Positions 1 to 12,232 of a stretch of 64,000 bases of DNA are shown here, piece after piece. The stretch comes from Volvox africanus (Eukaryota; Chlorophyta; Chlorophyceae; Chlamydomonadales; Volvocaceae): contig BSDZ01000019.1 of the NCBI GenBank assembly GCA_030268105.1, forward strand, positions 164,001 to 228,000. The letters run 5' to 3'. The stretch's first letter is position 1. Every line of letters starts with the position of its first letter. The position numbers were made by a program, and so were the translations under genes. The notes beneath the pieces are model-generated. The model had not been told where the DNA came from, ran no database searches, and saw nothing but the letters and a program-made list of their open reading frames with translations.

Positions 1-900
1 GTTAGCACACAAATATTTATGTGCAAATGAGGGGGTGTGTATATTATATTTTGTAACACATTTATAAATATATACATAATAAAGATATGATACAATATGA
101 TCGCCCCCGGTCCTTGTCCTTTCAGGGCACAGCCGCCCACAGTGCGGCATCCGTTCATATATATAATTAATATCTACATACTTCTGAACAAGTTTGTAAG
201 ATTCAAGTAAGCCTGTTGTGTTGTATAGATAGCGAAGCAGGAAGATTGGCAAGCAGCGCCTCTGTGTCCCCACAGATAGATAGATTTGTCTCGACATCCA
301 TATTACACAACCAAGGTATACAACTACCTGCTTATACATCACCGTACTTGCGTGTACATTAGCCGCATTGTTTCACTTCTCCTCGCAACTCATCCAGCAG
401 CAATTAGGTACGTAGGTATGAGTTTGCGGAGTTCCATTTCCATAATGATGGCGCGAGTGCAATGCGTGATATATGAGAGTGACATAGAGGTCAAAACGCA
501 CGCCGAATCACCGTGTTACACATTGCATACCGTCACGCATTCATATCATGCAAAATGATTAATATATAGCGTGCGTCATCATCCACCAACCTACGTACCA
601 GCAAGGTGCATCAAGGTATGTGTCTACTTATTCATCCATCTAGCAATCCATTTAAGTAGATTTTACCGCTATCTAAGCTGCCTTCTTAAGAAATAACTTA
701 ATCCGAACTTTCCACACACGGTTTTGCCAGCCCTGGGAGGCTGCACAAATCAGCAGCTGCAAGGAATGCGGGTGCTGTGGAGTGCCGCCAGAAGATGATG
801 GCACAGCAGCAGCAGGAGGCCTTTGGCCCAAAACAGCGTTTATGTTCAAAAGAAGTGGATGTGCGGATCCGAGGACAATCGTCTGCGTCTGCCAGTCATG
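1..900. other. AT-rich intergenic DNA, no gene recognised
   Basis: This stretch is AT-rich and broken by short imperfect repeats such as runs of TATA and GATA. The open frames in it are short and have biased, low-complexity composition with no recognisable motif. I see no splice-phase-consistent exons. Positions 103-150 hold a short LINE remnant, listed separately. Confidence 0.6.
103..150 (+). mobile_element. Diverged, 5'-truncated LINE 3'-end remnant
   Basis: The segment resembles the last ~45 bp of the LINE that ends at 26975: a CCCCCGGT...CTTTGAAGGGC-like stretch followed by GCCCACAGTG. It lacks any coding part and is the most diverged of the copies seen. Comparable 3'-end copies lie near 5.5, 11.6, 17.3 and 29.0 kb. 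Confidence 0.5.
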
Positions 901-918
901 AATCGCATACAGGTTGGT

Positions 919-1236
919 ATGTGTGTAGGATAGGGGGGTACATCACCCGTGGCCACTAACCTGGCAGTCCCTACCTTCCCCGGTGTTTCGGGGCACCCTC
1001 ATCCAGTCTCCCATGCCGACTTCTCCGAAATCAGTGGTTTTCCCAGGTTCAGCACCCACCACCAGCATCCAGCGGAATCTGCCGAATCAACTAAGGCGTC
1101 AACTCCGCTACTGGTCAGCTCGCAGGTCACTTTAATTGGGGTCGTCACCGTCCATCGACATGGGGGCACCCTGCCCTTAACTTTAGGGTCTTTGGCCCGC
1201 TCTCGGTCGGGGTAGACCCTGGAACTCCAGGGGCAT
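919..1236 (-). repeat. Dispersed repeat family A, copy 1
   Basis: About 320 bp nearly identical to copies at 6458-6780 and 31334-31640, which lie in the opposite orientation. In coding orientation (minus here) the copies share an open frame containing PIKVTCELTS and ALVDSADSAG, faintly reminiscent of a retropepsin (ALVDSGA-type) active site. All copies end in the same short GATGTACCCCCCTATCC followed by CA repeats, while their starts differ. In this copy the frame continues upstream on the minus strand to about 1472, so it may be longer. The retropepsin reading is weak; the repeat relationship is directly visible. Confidence 0.75.
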
Positions 1237-2159
1237 ATTAGTCGTGCCATAACAGTCGTGCCTGAACACGATTGGTGTATAAACGTTCGGAGTTGCCATC
1301 GTGGTGCAACGGTTGTCCTGAGGGGCCCAGGAGAATCAACTCGCCCCATGTCCATGAATTGTTGTACGCGCCATGGTCTCGTGGGTAATCGCTCCGGCCC
1401 TGTAAACAAACAAGTAGGGTGTCGGCTTCTAGGAAGCCGGAAAAAGGGCGGGGCCCCCCACAATCCGTACATGCCGGTTACTTCAAAATGACGGTTTGAA
1501 GTTTGCGAGTTTTCGATGATGCCGGCTCATGACGTTCAGCAGGCGCCGCGCGAATCGCGTGGATCCCGGGTGCATGCCGCATCGATGGCCAGTACGGCAG
1601 ACCGCAAATGCTGCATCATTTCCAAAGCGAACGGCGAGGACGTCAAGTGTTAGAGTGTCGCCAGTACTACTGATGGAAAGCTTTAAGCTGTATCTCCGAA
1701 ATGCCTGCGGCTTCAGCAATTCACCCCACAGCATCGAGCTCCATGTCGGCACTGTGGAACTCTTCTGCCCCGAGAGTTGGCTGAAATTAATTTACACAAC
1801 GTTACATTCTTTGTAGATAACTGTAAGCAAATTCGTCGACATGCTGGTGGCAAATCGCCATGCCTGTGAGAGCAGCTTAGTCACCCAACCTGGTTGTTCA
1901 ATTCATTTCACGCCGTCATGCCAGAATTCCATTATGAGAGACGCGGCACCTTTTGGAATAAAATTTAGCCCGAGAGGCGTTGATGTGACCTAAACCGGGG
2001 TCAAAGGAGACTGACAAACCTGTTTGTACTCATACGATTGTTATTGGCCAAAATAAAGATACCTTGCAATATAGAATGTAATATGTGAACAATATCGCGT
2101 TTCGGCCGGGCGAGATATTATGTTTGGTCCGTCACATTCTTACAAACGGACACGGGCAA
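1237..2159. other. Intergenic, possible retroelement remnant
   Basis: Minus-strand frames at 1472-1237 and 1752-1483 are open and could be decayed sequence of the same element as repeat A. They show no intact domain. The rest of the stretch carries nothing I can name. Confidence 0.35.
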
Positions 2160-2312
2160 TCCCACAGGGCGGGGGCCCCCTGAGCGCTTCGCGCCGGGGC
2201 CCCGCCCAAAAAGATGGTTGGATTGACGGATGAATACATGGATGGCTGACTGGATGGATGGTTGGCTGGTTGGCTGGCTGGCTGGATAGGTGGATGGATG
2301 GATGGATGAACA
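2160..2312. repeat. GC hairpin followed by (GGAT/GGCT)n tandem tract
   Basis: A GC-rich imperfect palindrome at about 2166-2211 has arms GGGCGGGGGCCCC and GGGGCCCCGCCC around a ~16-nt loop. It is followed by AAAAA and then a degenerate GGAT/GGCT/GGTT tract to about 2312. A structured 3' end followed by a simple-sequence tail is typical of non-LTR retroposons. Only one copy was noticed, so the element type is not established. Confidence 0.5.
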
Positions 2313-2599
2313 TACATCCCAATGCGTGCTAGCAACGGATGTGTATGTGTACAGCTCAAACATAATCGATGCTGTTGAGTGGCCAATGTTGAAATGATGG
2401 ACGATAATAATACAAACGCAACTTTGGGGCAAGCAATTATGGCAGCAAAAGAACCACATCACGCAGCTATCAGTTGCTCGATCCGCTGTCTGGCTAGATA
2501 GGAATCCGTTAGATATCTCACGCCGGATGGCGCCCACATCTATCTGTCTTATTATTAGCTTATCAACGTACATGACGTACATTTCTGCACGCAATATAT

Positions 2600-3030
2600 G
2601 AAGCGCACGCTGTTCGTTCGTTTAGGCATGCATGTGTGCATGTCGTCTGAATGCAATCCTCGACTTGCTTGCTCGCTCATTGCACACACACAGTACATAG
2701 GCTCGTTGGTCGCGTCAGTGTAGCGCGCGTGCGGCTCAGAACATCTAAGGGCATCACAGACCTGTTATCGCCTCATACTTCCATTGGCTGAACGCCAATA
2801 GTCCCTCTAAGAAGTCAGCACACCGCAGATGCGATGCGTACTATTTAGCAGGCTGAGGTCTCGTTCGTTACCGGAATCAACCTGACAAGGCAACCCACCA
2901 ACTAAGAACGGCCATGCACCACCACCCACAGAATCAAGAAAGAGCTCTCAATCTGTCAATCCTTCCCGTGTCTGGACCTGGTGTGTGTGCATTGATTAAC
3001 GAGGATCCTTGCCTATGTATGTATATAAGT
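2600..3030 (-). repeat. Dispersed repeat family D, copy 1 (split)
   Basis: Two blocks, about 2600-2692 and 2992-3030, match 27060-27195 in inverted orientation, including the shared GGCAAGGATCCTCGTTAATC. In the 27-kb copy the two blocks are nearly adjacent. Here they are separated by about 300 bp, so one copy has gained or lost DNA. A TATG/ACAT microsatellite adjoins the block in both places. Confidence 0.65.
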
Positions 3031-3108
3031 ATGTAAGTAAGTATGTATGTATGTAGTGCACCGCGGGCATGTACTTCAACATACATACGATCCAACATCA
3101 GCGCGTAC

Positions 3109-6026
3109 CTGATCACGCGATTCGACCTCAACCACGATTTTATCCACCCTGTAGCCCGGATCCACCTCAAGCGGCACTGTGAGGTACGGCTGCTTGCCGT
3201 GCCGAACCTCCTGACGCTTCTCGCAGGTGAAGACTCGGTTATTGGTCTGCCTGCTGGCAGCAGATGAGACAGCAGTTGGTGCGACGGAACGTCAGCAGTC
3301 GATCGGCCTGCACTCTGTCCGAGTAATGTACATATGTAGTAGGACATCGTACAGTACGGCGCACGTATATGCTTACAATACACACACATGCACATACGCA
3401 TTCACCGCCGCGACATCCTGATCGACAGAGATAGATGCCTTTCGATGGCCCTACTAAACAACTTGGTGGCCGTATCTACTTGCCGCCTAATCTATCTTGT
3501 TTGATAATAATAAGCAGCTTGTAGCTAGTATCATGCTAATGATTATTATTAGGACGATTTCTAATCCTGTCTGTCGTTAACTCGCGAGCTCTTTGTTCAG
3601 AGCGAGTATGGCATAATAATCAAGATAGTAAATGCCTAAGTGGCCAAGGTCGGTAACTGTTATCTACTAACAACAATTGAGGTATGTCCTCAATGGCAGC
3701 AGTCATGGCGCTCACCCATCGGATATCTCGATATCGCTGAAGAGGGGCGCTGGATGGGAGTTTGCAAAGGCGCTCTGACGCACCGGCACAGCAGCCTGTT
3801 GCTGCTGCTGCTGCTCCTCCTCCTCCTCTTGTATGTACAATGGCACCTGGGCACCGTACCGATCCTTGAGCTGCTTGACCTTCTCGAACTTGCGCTGTCG
3901 GGAAAGGACACCCTCCAGGCTTTGAAGGCATTTCTGCGTGAAAGCAAAGTCGGGACCCAGAACGCGTATCCAGCCCTCCAGGGCCAACTCGTAGTATTTT
4001 TCTGCCTCTTCGTATTGGCCCTGCCGTGCAAGTACGGCAGCGAGATTGCTGAACGATCGCAAGGTGGCGGGGTGGCGATGGCCCAACATGATTTTGCAGG
4101 CCTCGAGTATTTGCGTATAAAGTTGATCCGCCTGTGTGAACATGTCCTGCCCCGTCCGCACGAAAACCCGCTTCATCAGGTCTCTGGTGCTGTCCATCTC
4201 TGCCGTCCATATATCTCCCACATCCGAAACTTGCGCGGCCGCACTGCTGACCAGGGCCTCCTTCAATTCCCGGGTCATACGTTCTAGGCCGCCCTTTTGC
4301 GACTGGATGGCACTCAAGATGCGCTCCTTGTCCTCAGGCTTGCCGGCTTGCGCTCCCCGTACATCCAGCTTGGTGAGAATCTGCGGGCGGGCGTACACGT
4401 ACATGTATGTATAGGGTTTAAACCTAAAAACCATATATATATATATACATATATCATTCGTTCCCGCAATAATGTCAGTTCCCGCAATAATGTCAGATTC
4501 TGCATCTCATTGACCAACAGGTATGTAACTATTTATCGATCGACACAACAGGTATGTAACTATTTATATGTACGGATATACTACCGACGGCGCTTGCTAG
4601 CCACCGCTGGTCTCGCACACCCATGCACGCTATCTAGGTGCTTCACGTTTGTTTAATCAATTCCAGTATTATACTAAAAGAACCGGGATCACATATTAAC
4701 TGTATGAGGGTGTTACACTGTATGTGGGCGACTGTATGTTTACAAATAACGGGCGGCCTGGTTACATCGGTTTGTAGGCAAACTATAGCAAGGTACGTCA
4801 GGAAGTGCACATGTATGCATGCCGTACTTGATTGGGTACATACATACGTACATACATATGTACCCACCTCCTCCAGATGCTTGAATAAAATTCCGTACGA
4901 CAGTAGCCGCAGTTTCCCTGGCCCCTTCCTTCCAGCTGTCCATGCTTCGAAGAGGCACCAAATGCGGGTGAGCGGTGTGCCCGCCTTATCCAGCACCATG
5001 AGGGTTTCCACCGCGTCCAGGACCGCCTCGTCCAGGTGCAAAAGGTCACCGTTTTGGCTGTCAGCTTGTCCGCGGGTATTGTGCTGGTTCTGAAAAAACT
5101 CGTATGAAGGGAATACTTACATGTGCATAGATATGGATATGCATGATGACATACCTCAGGTGGATGCATCAAATATATACATATATAGAGAGAGAGACAC
5201 ACAATGCTTTGTGTCTATTTGTATGTGTATATATGGGGCAGGGCCATGCATATGATGATATACGCACACACAGCTATATGTATTCGGTCTTAACCAAGGT
5301 AGAGATATAAGAGAGAGAAAACGTCAAATGAACATTAATAGCCAATCGTACAATAAGAAATGATATAAAATCAGTATGTAATGATTTTATACAAGTATAT
5401 GATCATGATAAGATATCTGTATAAGCTGTATGAATACACGTAAATATAAGATATTTAATATAAATGCTAAATAAAGCATTATATTTAACGCTATACATAG
5501 GTACTTATATCCTATGATTACGTGTACTTAAGTGTTACACTGTGGGCGAGCTGCCCTGAGGGGACAAGCACCTACCGGGCCCCCAACCCGGGCCGAACCA
5601 CAGCGCAGGCTATATGTATATTTGCATTTATACCTTCTTGACGAACTCCTCCCGAACGGCCGCGTATGTTTACAACCACCAACTTACGATTGCGAACATA
5701 CCAAGCCACAGGAAGACTTCGTCTTCACCCGGCATGGGCTCGTCCTGCTCGCCGAGCCACATGCGGGGACGGAAATGGTGATCTAACATTTCGAAGGTTT
5801 CCAGAAACGGCCTGTTCCAAACATGACTGACAAAATGAAACAGCCTGCCACGAGACACATGACACGCCTGCTTGGGGTCCTCAAGCATAACGTCCGTATA
5901 ACGGCACTGCCGTACAGCTGTGCGGGGCAAAATCAGCTCCTGGATGATATCCTTTGCAGTCATCTTCCTCTCGGACACGCGATTATCGATAATAAAGCGC
6001 CGCAGCCAGGCCAAAGAAACAGCCGC
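3109..6026 (-). CDS. TIR-like (SHVW)-TPR protein with SRDQ-motif C-terminal exon, partial
   Basis: Four phase-consistent exons are seen: 6026-5688, 5089-4868, 4380-3716 and 3253-3109, about 457 residues. Both ends are incomplete because no convincing start or final exon was found. Residues 1-187 form a TIR-like module with SHVW (67-70), FLWLGMFAINQHN (105-117) and TRIWCLFEAW (154-163). I know this motif set from algal proteins with kinesin-light-chain-like TPRs. Residues ~265-360 carry TPR-like helices (HPATLRSFSNLA, YEEAEKYYELAL), then an E/Q-rich tract. Alternatively exon 3 could end at the TGA at 3712. A good donor there (GG/GTGAGC) and a phase-matched exon ending in VVEVESRDQ favour splicing. 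That ending recalls the S-R-D-Q-G-W-S motif of some ankyrin/F-box-associated domains, but the GWS part was not found downstream. It is paralogous to the 8.1-15.6 kb gene. A signalling or recognition role is inferred only. Confidence 0.75.
5531..5610 (-). mobile_element. 5'-truncated LINE 3'-end copy inside an intron
   Basis: Reading on the minus strand, the segment has the family signature: CGAGCCACAGC-like start, a GGGCCC block and a GCCCACAGTGTAACAC end. It matches the 3' end of the LINE at 22.3-27.0 kb. It lies in the intron between exons 5688-6026 and 4868-5089 of the TPR gene and has no coding capacity. Confidence 0.7.
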
Positions 6027-6457
6027 CTGCGTGCGGCAATTGTTGGGCGGCAGTATATACACCCAGCTTCGTGATGACGCGCGTGGCGGGCCACGTACGT
6101 ATGTACAAACGTGCACTTGCAATATACGTTGGCCAGGGGCTAAAAAATAAACACAATAATAGTATTCTTGGAGGTAGATCTATGCGTAAAACATATAATT
6201 GTTTAAATAATGAAGGGAAACGAGTGACTAGCAAAAATATGTAGAGGCGGCACTACAAAGGCACATGCATGTAATGGAGGACTCCTGGTGACATAACGCA
6301 ATCCATTTTCTCATATGTGTGAGAGACTGTATACCATTTACTCATTGCACAGCAACAGCCGAACCATCCACAGATAGCAAGCTGCACGCTTGCCATCAAT
6401 AACGTCTGAAACGTAAAATGTTCCTAATGGAATGATATAATGAATACATATTAATCA

Positions 6458-6780
6458 CTGGATCATGCCCCTGGAGTTCCAGGGTCTACCCCGACTGAGA
6501 GCGGGCCAAAGACCCAAAATTAAGGGCAGGGTGCCCCCATGTCGATGGACGGTGACGACCCCAATTAAAGTGACCTGCGAGCTAACCAGTTGCGGAGTTG
6601 ACGCCTTAGTTGATTCGGCAGATTCCGCTGGATGCTGGTGGTGGGTGCTGAACCTGGGAAAAGCACTGATTTCGGAGAAATCGGCATGGGAGACTGGATG
6701 AGGGTGCCCCGAAACACCGGGGAAGGTAGGGACTGCCAGGTTAGTGGCCACGGGTGATGTACCCCCCTATCCTACACACA
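6458..6780 (+). mobile_element. Dispersed repeat family A, copy 2, with target-site duplication
   Basis: This copy of the 320-bp repeat is flanked by perfect direct repeats: TATTAATCA at 6449-6457 and 6781-6789. The match extends to ACATATTAATCA if the CA-rich end is counted. Such a duplication, a variable 5' end and a CA-repeat 3' end indicate retroposition by target-primed reverse transcription. The conserved frame includes KVTCELTSCGVDALVDSADS and ends ISEKSAWETG then stop. The element's own enzymology is not encoded in the copy. Confidence 0.8.
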
Positions 6781-6789
6781 TATTAATCA

Positions 6790-8124
6790 GCCCAGCGACT
6801 CATCCCACGAACCAACACACGCGCACAAGCACAGGGTTTTTCTACCACAGCCATACGTGTGGAGTCAAGCACCTAACTACCTTATCGCCATCAGCGCGCA
6901 TACCGTAACATACCATGGAGATGTGGTCCTTCGCGCGGTTGACATCTTCTCCCAGCTTCTCCCAGCTTCGTGATCCTTTGATCATCAATCGCATGGTACG
7001 GCAGTACGGACATCAAAAAGATTCAGAGAGCGTATGCGCAGCTGACCACCACATATAACGAGGAGGAAGGCAGAAGTGGAGAGAAGGAACAGATCGACAT
7101 TTGTTATTTGTTTCATTTGGGACGCGTCCGTTCATGAGCGTGCAGCTGCACGCATACACACATCACCACTTGCATCATAGAGCTAGCTAGATAACTAGAT
7201 AGATAGATAAATCGCTTCAGGAATTCGACATTGAATAAAATATTCTAACTGAACGTACGTACGATAAATGTAACAGCGAGCGATGTCGTATTCATAGAGT
7301 ATGTCATGATGACAGATAGAATATTAGTTCGGGTGATATCTTGCGCGATCTGAATTCTCATGCGATACGTGAGAAATAAATCCACATCTTCAAAATGTAC
7401 GATGCATGCAAGCAAGATCGCTGCATACACGGATACGTAGCTCAAGTTAAACATCAAATCAGTATGAGAAAAAATAATGCATGCGATTCAATTGGGAATA
7501 TCATCCATCCATCCATCCATCCGTCCCGCATTTAGATCCCTTCCCGAGGGCCGGGGTTTGGCCAGCCTCGAGTACCGAGGACGGAGACGCACGACCCCAC
7601 CCATTTCATCTCACCCGAGGGCAGCGCGGCAGCAGCCTCCGGCACGTTCGTCGACTGCTGCAATTCATCAACCTTTGCCTGCTGGGATCGCTGCGGTATG
7701 GCCTGCATATGCAAGACATGCATATCACAACAATTTCATCTATTGTAGACATTACGTGGGAATGAATGTCATAGGCTCGTCATAGGCCTCGCATCAAAAG
7801 TTGATATCCCCCCCACACACACTGATCATACGGAAAGCACGAGTGTACGCACTCTGTTGCGCATACACACACACAGGCAGACAGGCTATCTGCCGTATTC
7901 ATTAATGGTTGTTTGTAGTTAGTTGAAAATGCGTAAAGCTTAGTGGTAGTAGTTGTAGCAGTTGCTCTTTGTAGGCAAATGGAGGGAGGCCACATTCCCT
8001 GTGGTTCAATCTTATTATCATCATCATCATCATCATCATTAGTAGTAGTAGTAGTAGCATTGTTCTTATTATCCTCTTTTGAGGCAAACAGCTGCAAGCA
8101 GCAGCAAACAGAGCATTCGCCACC
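6790..8124. other. Intergenic, microsatellites and one exon-like segment
   Basis: There is an (ATCC)n tract near 7502-7523 and a TCA/TAG trinucleotide tract at about 8013-8059. The interval 7702-7615 on the minus strand looks like an exon: it follows a TGCAG acceptor, precedes a G/GTGAGA donor and reads AIPQRSQQAKVDELQQSTNV and onwards without a stop. Its phase does not fit either neighbouring gene model, so I leave it unassigned. Nothing else is recognisable. Confidence 0.45.
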
Positions 8125-11100
8125 TCAGTGCGGGTGCTGCAATTCACTTGCCTGCTGATGGTACCCTTTCACATCGAAGACGAATGCATTTTGGCGGAAG
8201 TTGACACTGACGCGGGCACCGTAGCTGCATGTGACGTGAAAGGTTATGGGCGGGAACTGTAAATATTAGGAAAAAGACTAAAATTTCTGTTACGTAATAC
8301 GATCAAGGAAACATACACACGATGATTTGTCCCCGCGTCACTTCCTTCTTGATGATGCTGATGGTGTGTGTTACGGCCGGAATGGTGATGCTTGTATAAT
8401 AAGCTGTACGGGGGTGTATAAATGGGAACTACGCTCAGGCACGCTGTGGTGGTATTAATGTCTCACAGAAACCTCCTTAACACTCCTGTCCTAAAGCCCC
8501 TGCTCTGTTCTCGCTGCTCCATGGCCGGTGATGTCAACCGGAACTGCACACCGCATTTGCGTGCCAACTAATGTTGAGATGTAGACTATCAGACATTAGA
8601 GGAAGCCTGACGTTGTCACGAGAAAGTAATCATTGCATAGTAACTGATAGCCTAAAGAAGACTTTATTGTTCGCGCCGGAGACGGCACATATACTCGCGC
8701 GTATAGTACTACTAACTGTACAAGCGCGGGTCGATAGCGGATTGCCGAGCACAGCTACAACAGCATGATTGTTGCTGGGACGGATCGCTATAAATCCAAA
8801 ATTGATACATCATTTCATAACAATTAAAACAAAGTATATACATACATATATGTATATACATGTGGAGCGAGTGAGACCAAGCATGGCCCCAATATTCAAA
8901 CGGGGGTCGTCGATAGCCGAGTGGACATGCATGATGAATGCACATGACATCACTGCTCGTATGCGGGCAACACGTCCCCGCCCTGACCCACACTATTGCC
9001 ATCACGCACCTTACAATGCTAATCGCTGGGTAGAGGGAGCCGCTGATCGAGAGGCGGGGAACCGGGTTACCAGCCTGCCCGTTCTTCCTACGATGCGACG
9101 TAAATGGAAGGGTATTATCATCACCAGTAGTACTATTGTTATTATTGTATTTACTATCATTATGATCACCAACGTCAGCGTTTAAGCTGATGATAAATAT
9201 CCAAATATATTGAGTCGCTACGCTAGAGGCTCGTGATGTTTGAGAAATATATTGAGATTTTACTAACTCTACGCACTTTCGTAGCCGTACTCCGTACCAC
9301 CTCTTTCTAACTCCCCATCCGGCTGTGGGACGAGCCGAAGGACTTTCATCATTGTATTGCTTTGTATCGACAACAAAAATTGAAGGTAATAATAGTAATT
9401 GTAAACCAATAACAATGAAATTATAAGAATAATGACTTGATCCATCAACGAGGTGTCCGATTTCATGTTCACCCATTCGAACGTCATTAAGAAAGCAAAA
9501 CCGCGCACAGAGGAAGGAAACACTATTTAAATGACCCACAGAGTCCATCGATAATACCTAGCGCCAAATAAGGTAATACACCACGTTGGTTGCTTTTCCA
9601 TTTATTTATTCGGTGCGGTACGTGTCTAGACATATAGATCGGCATATTAAAGGATGTGCTTACGGGAAGAAAATGACTCGACGCTCAAGGTCCAGCGCTG
9701 CACCCATCACGTCCCCAGCACCGAACTTAAAATCTGTAAGCGTATGTACGAGAGGAGGTACGGCATAATTGGTGAAGAGGAAATCCCATCCTACGAACGA
9801 TGTTTACATCGAATATAAATACATATGATGTACGACGAGGAACAAACCCAGCCACAGGTGCATTATTATCATCACAAGTAGTAGTAGTAGTAGTAGTAGT
9901 AGAATTAGTGTTATACACAGCGCGACAGAGAGCACACACCACCGTAGTAAGTATTTGCCGATTCGTTGCCCATGTAGACGTTTCCATTTTTGCTGTACAA
10001 GCCGTACGACCTCGCTTCAAACCTGCATGCATGCATCCGACGTAAGTACGAGGTCATAAGAGCGATTGATTGGCCGGGAGATGACATACATATAGTCGTC
10101 ACGAGCAAGCAAGTCGTCGAGGGTGCTGATAAGCCATAACGTGTGCAGGGATGAGCAAGGAGGATACACGCACACACTTATAATCTATATATAATATTAT
10201 AAGTGTGTGCGTGTTTATATTATGTGCTCCTCGTTTGTACGTACACCCTTAAAGTTTAAATCAGTCAAAAGAGTGAGCCAGCAATTGTCGACAAGCAATT
10301 AGAGCTCATTCGGCGGTGAGTGAGGAATTCCATAACTTTGGTGTCCGAAGAGACTAACTGTAGCAGATAAGAACCGCAAAGTAAGGCCTCTATCTTGAGA
10401 TGCTGAGAAGGTGCTTTTATCTGCACCTTTATATCATGGAAGCGTGTGCCGTACATGTATGACTCCGACACTCACCCTACGTGGCGCGATGTCGGGTAAC
10501 TGATCGGCGCAAACCCCAGCCCCACTTCTGCCCGGCCGTCAGGGGGCTCAGTCACGGTGATTTCGAAGTAACAGAGCGAGTCGCCTCGGTTCGCCCCGGC
10601 AGGGAGGTTTGCGAATACGACACCCTGAGCAAGCGAACATGGGGTGAATGTGAAACACGAACACGATAAATGCATTTGGAATTCATTTATTCATCATCAT
10701 CATCATCATCATCACAATTATTATTGCTTACTTGAATTTTTATTATTGCTGATGCTCTTCCTTACCAACAGATCGATATTATAATTCTTCTTTATAAGCT
10801 AATTGTGTGCTTGATTGAGGATCGGTCAATAGCGAATCAGCATCCTTCATCAATATCCCGAGCATATATAACCCAAAGCACACGCATCTACGTACGGAAT
10901 ATACAACATGCAACGGAATTTGAAGCAAGGTATGTATATTATTGCCCCAATCCCAATCCCCATCCCCAGACAGCTGTGACGAGGAAGCCGCAAACAAACA
11001 CTTGTGTCTGTGAATACATACATGCATAGTGCGTGTACGGTAAGTGTACGACTACGAACGACCGAATGGGTGAAGCCCTTTCCCAAACACATGAAAACGC

Positions 11101-12196
11101 ACACACACATGCATATCCAGAACTTCAATTCCACGCACGCACCCACGCACCTGTGTATACGCCTCAAAGAGGGCGGTGCACCTGTCCAGGAGCATTACGC
11201 CCTTGCCTATGCGCCAAGGGCTGAGCTGCCGCCAATGGGCAGGGAGGCCGTTGGATGAATCCTCTTGATACTGTTGTGGGAAACCGGGGTTAAGCTGCAT
11301 TTAGTTGGATATTCTGATACGCAGGCAGGAGAGCGGCAGGTAGGTAAGGGTGCACAATGACGAGCAGGCATGGGTGCTTTCATTTGCATTGTTGGCGCTA
11401 TAGATTGTTTAGAAACAACATATGGAGGACAGAACCCCTTCGGAGGACGGAGGCGGACGGAGGGACGACTAGGGAAAACCACACGCCTGGAAAACAGCAG
11501 CGGACTTATTAGTTCATAATGCGATTAGGCACGTACACTACATATGTAACATATATATACAGACAGACAGACGTTTTCCATTGGGTCCTTCTGTGGTGTT
11601 TTGGTGCCCCTGAGGTCTTGCTGGCCCGAGTGAGGGGGGGAGCACGTGGCAGGACAGACAGACGAAGCCACGTGCACCTCCCCTGCGCTGTGGCTCGGTC
11701 CGGTCAGGACCCCCGGTGCTCGTCTTTGAAGGGCGAGTCGCCCACAGTGTAACACCCATACAGAGAGACAGACAGACAAACAGATAGATATACTGATTGA
11801 TAGACTGGTTGATTGACTCAACCAACACATCCATGAACAATCGATCATCCTAATTGTTAACAGATTCGACAAATAAAGTCTGACCCGTATTATTCTGCAC
11901 CACCCACCCTTGTCTGTAAACCTTCAGTGTCGCACAACAGTCGACTCAGGAAGGACTCCTCGTCGGCGTTCTCCCGCTCACGTCGGCGGTTGTCCCCCTC
12001 GTTGGCGGCGCCTTCTTTGTTGTTGGGGGACGAAGGGCCATCAGATTATCAATTGATTGAACAGTGCACGTACCGTGCGGCCAACAAGGTTACAGTGGGT
12101 TGGGTTGGACATGATTGGAGTGGAGTGGTCGTTAGCAAGCGGGCAACAATGGAGGATCCATGCCATGGCAGAATGCAAATACTATATACGTACGTG

Positions 12197-12232
<36 letters not shown>

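Noticed and set aside
2166..2211. Rho-independent terminator
   Set aside because: The hairpin resembles one, but the window is clearly eukaryotic nuclear DNA and no gene ends there.
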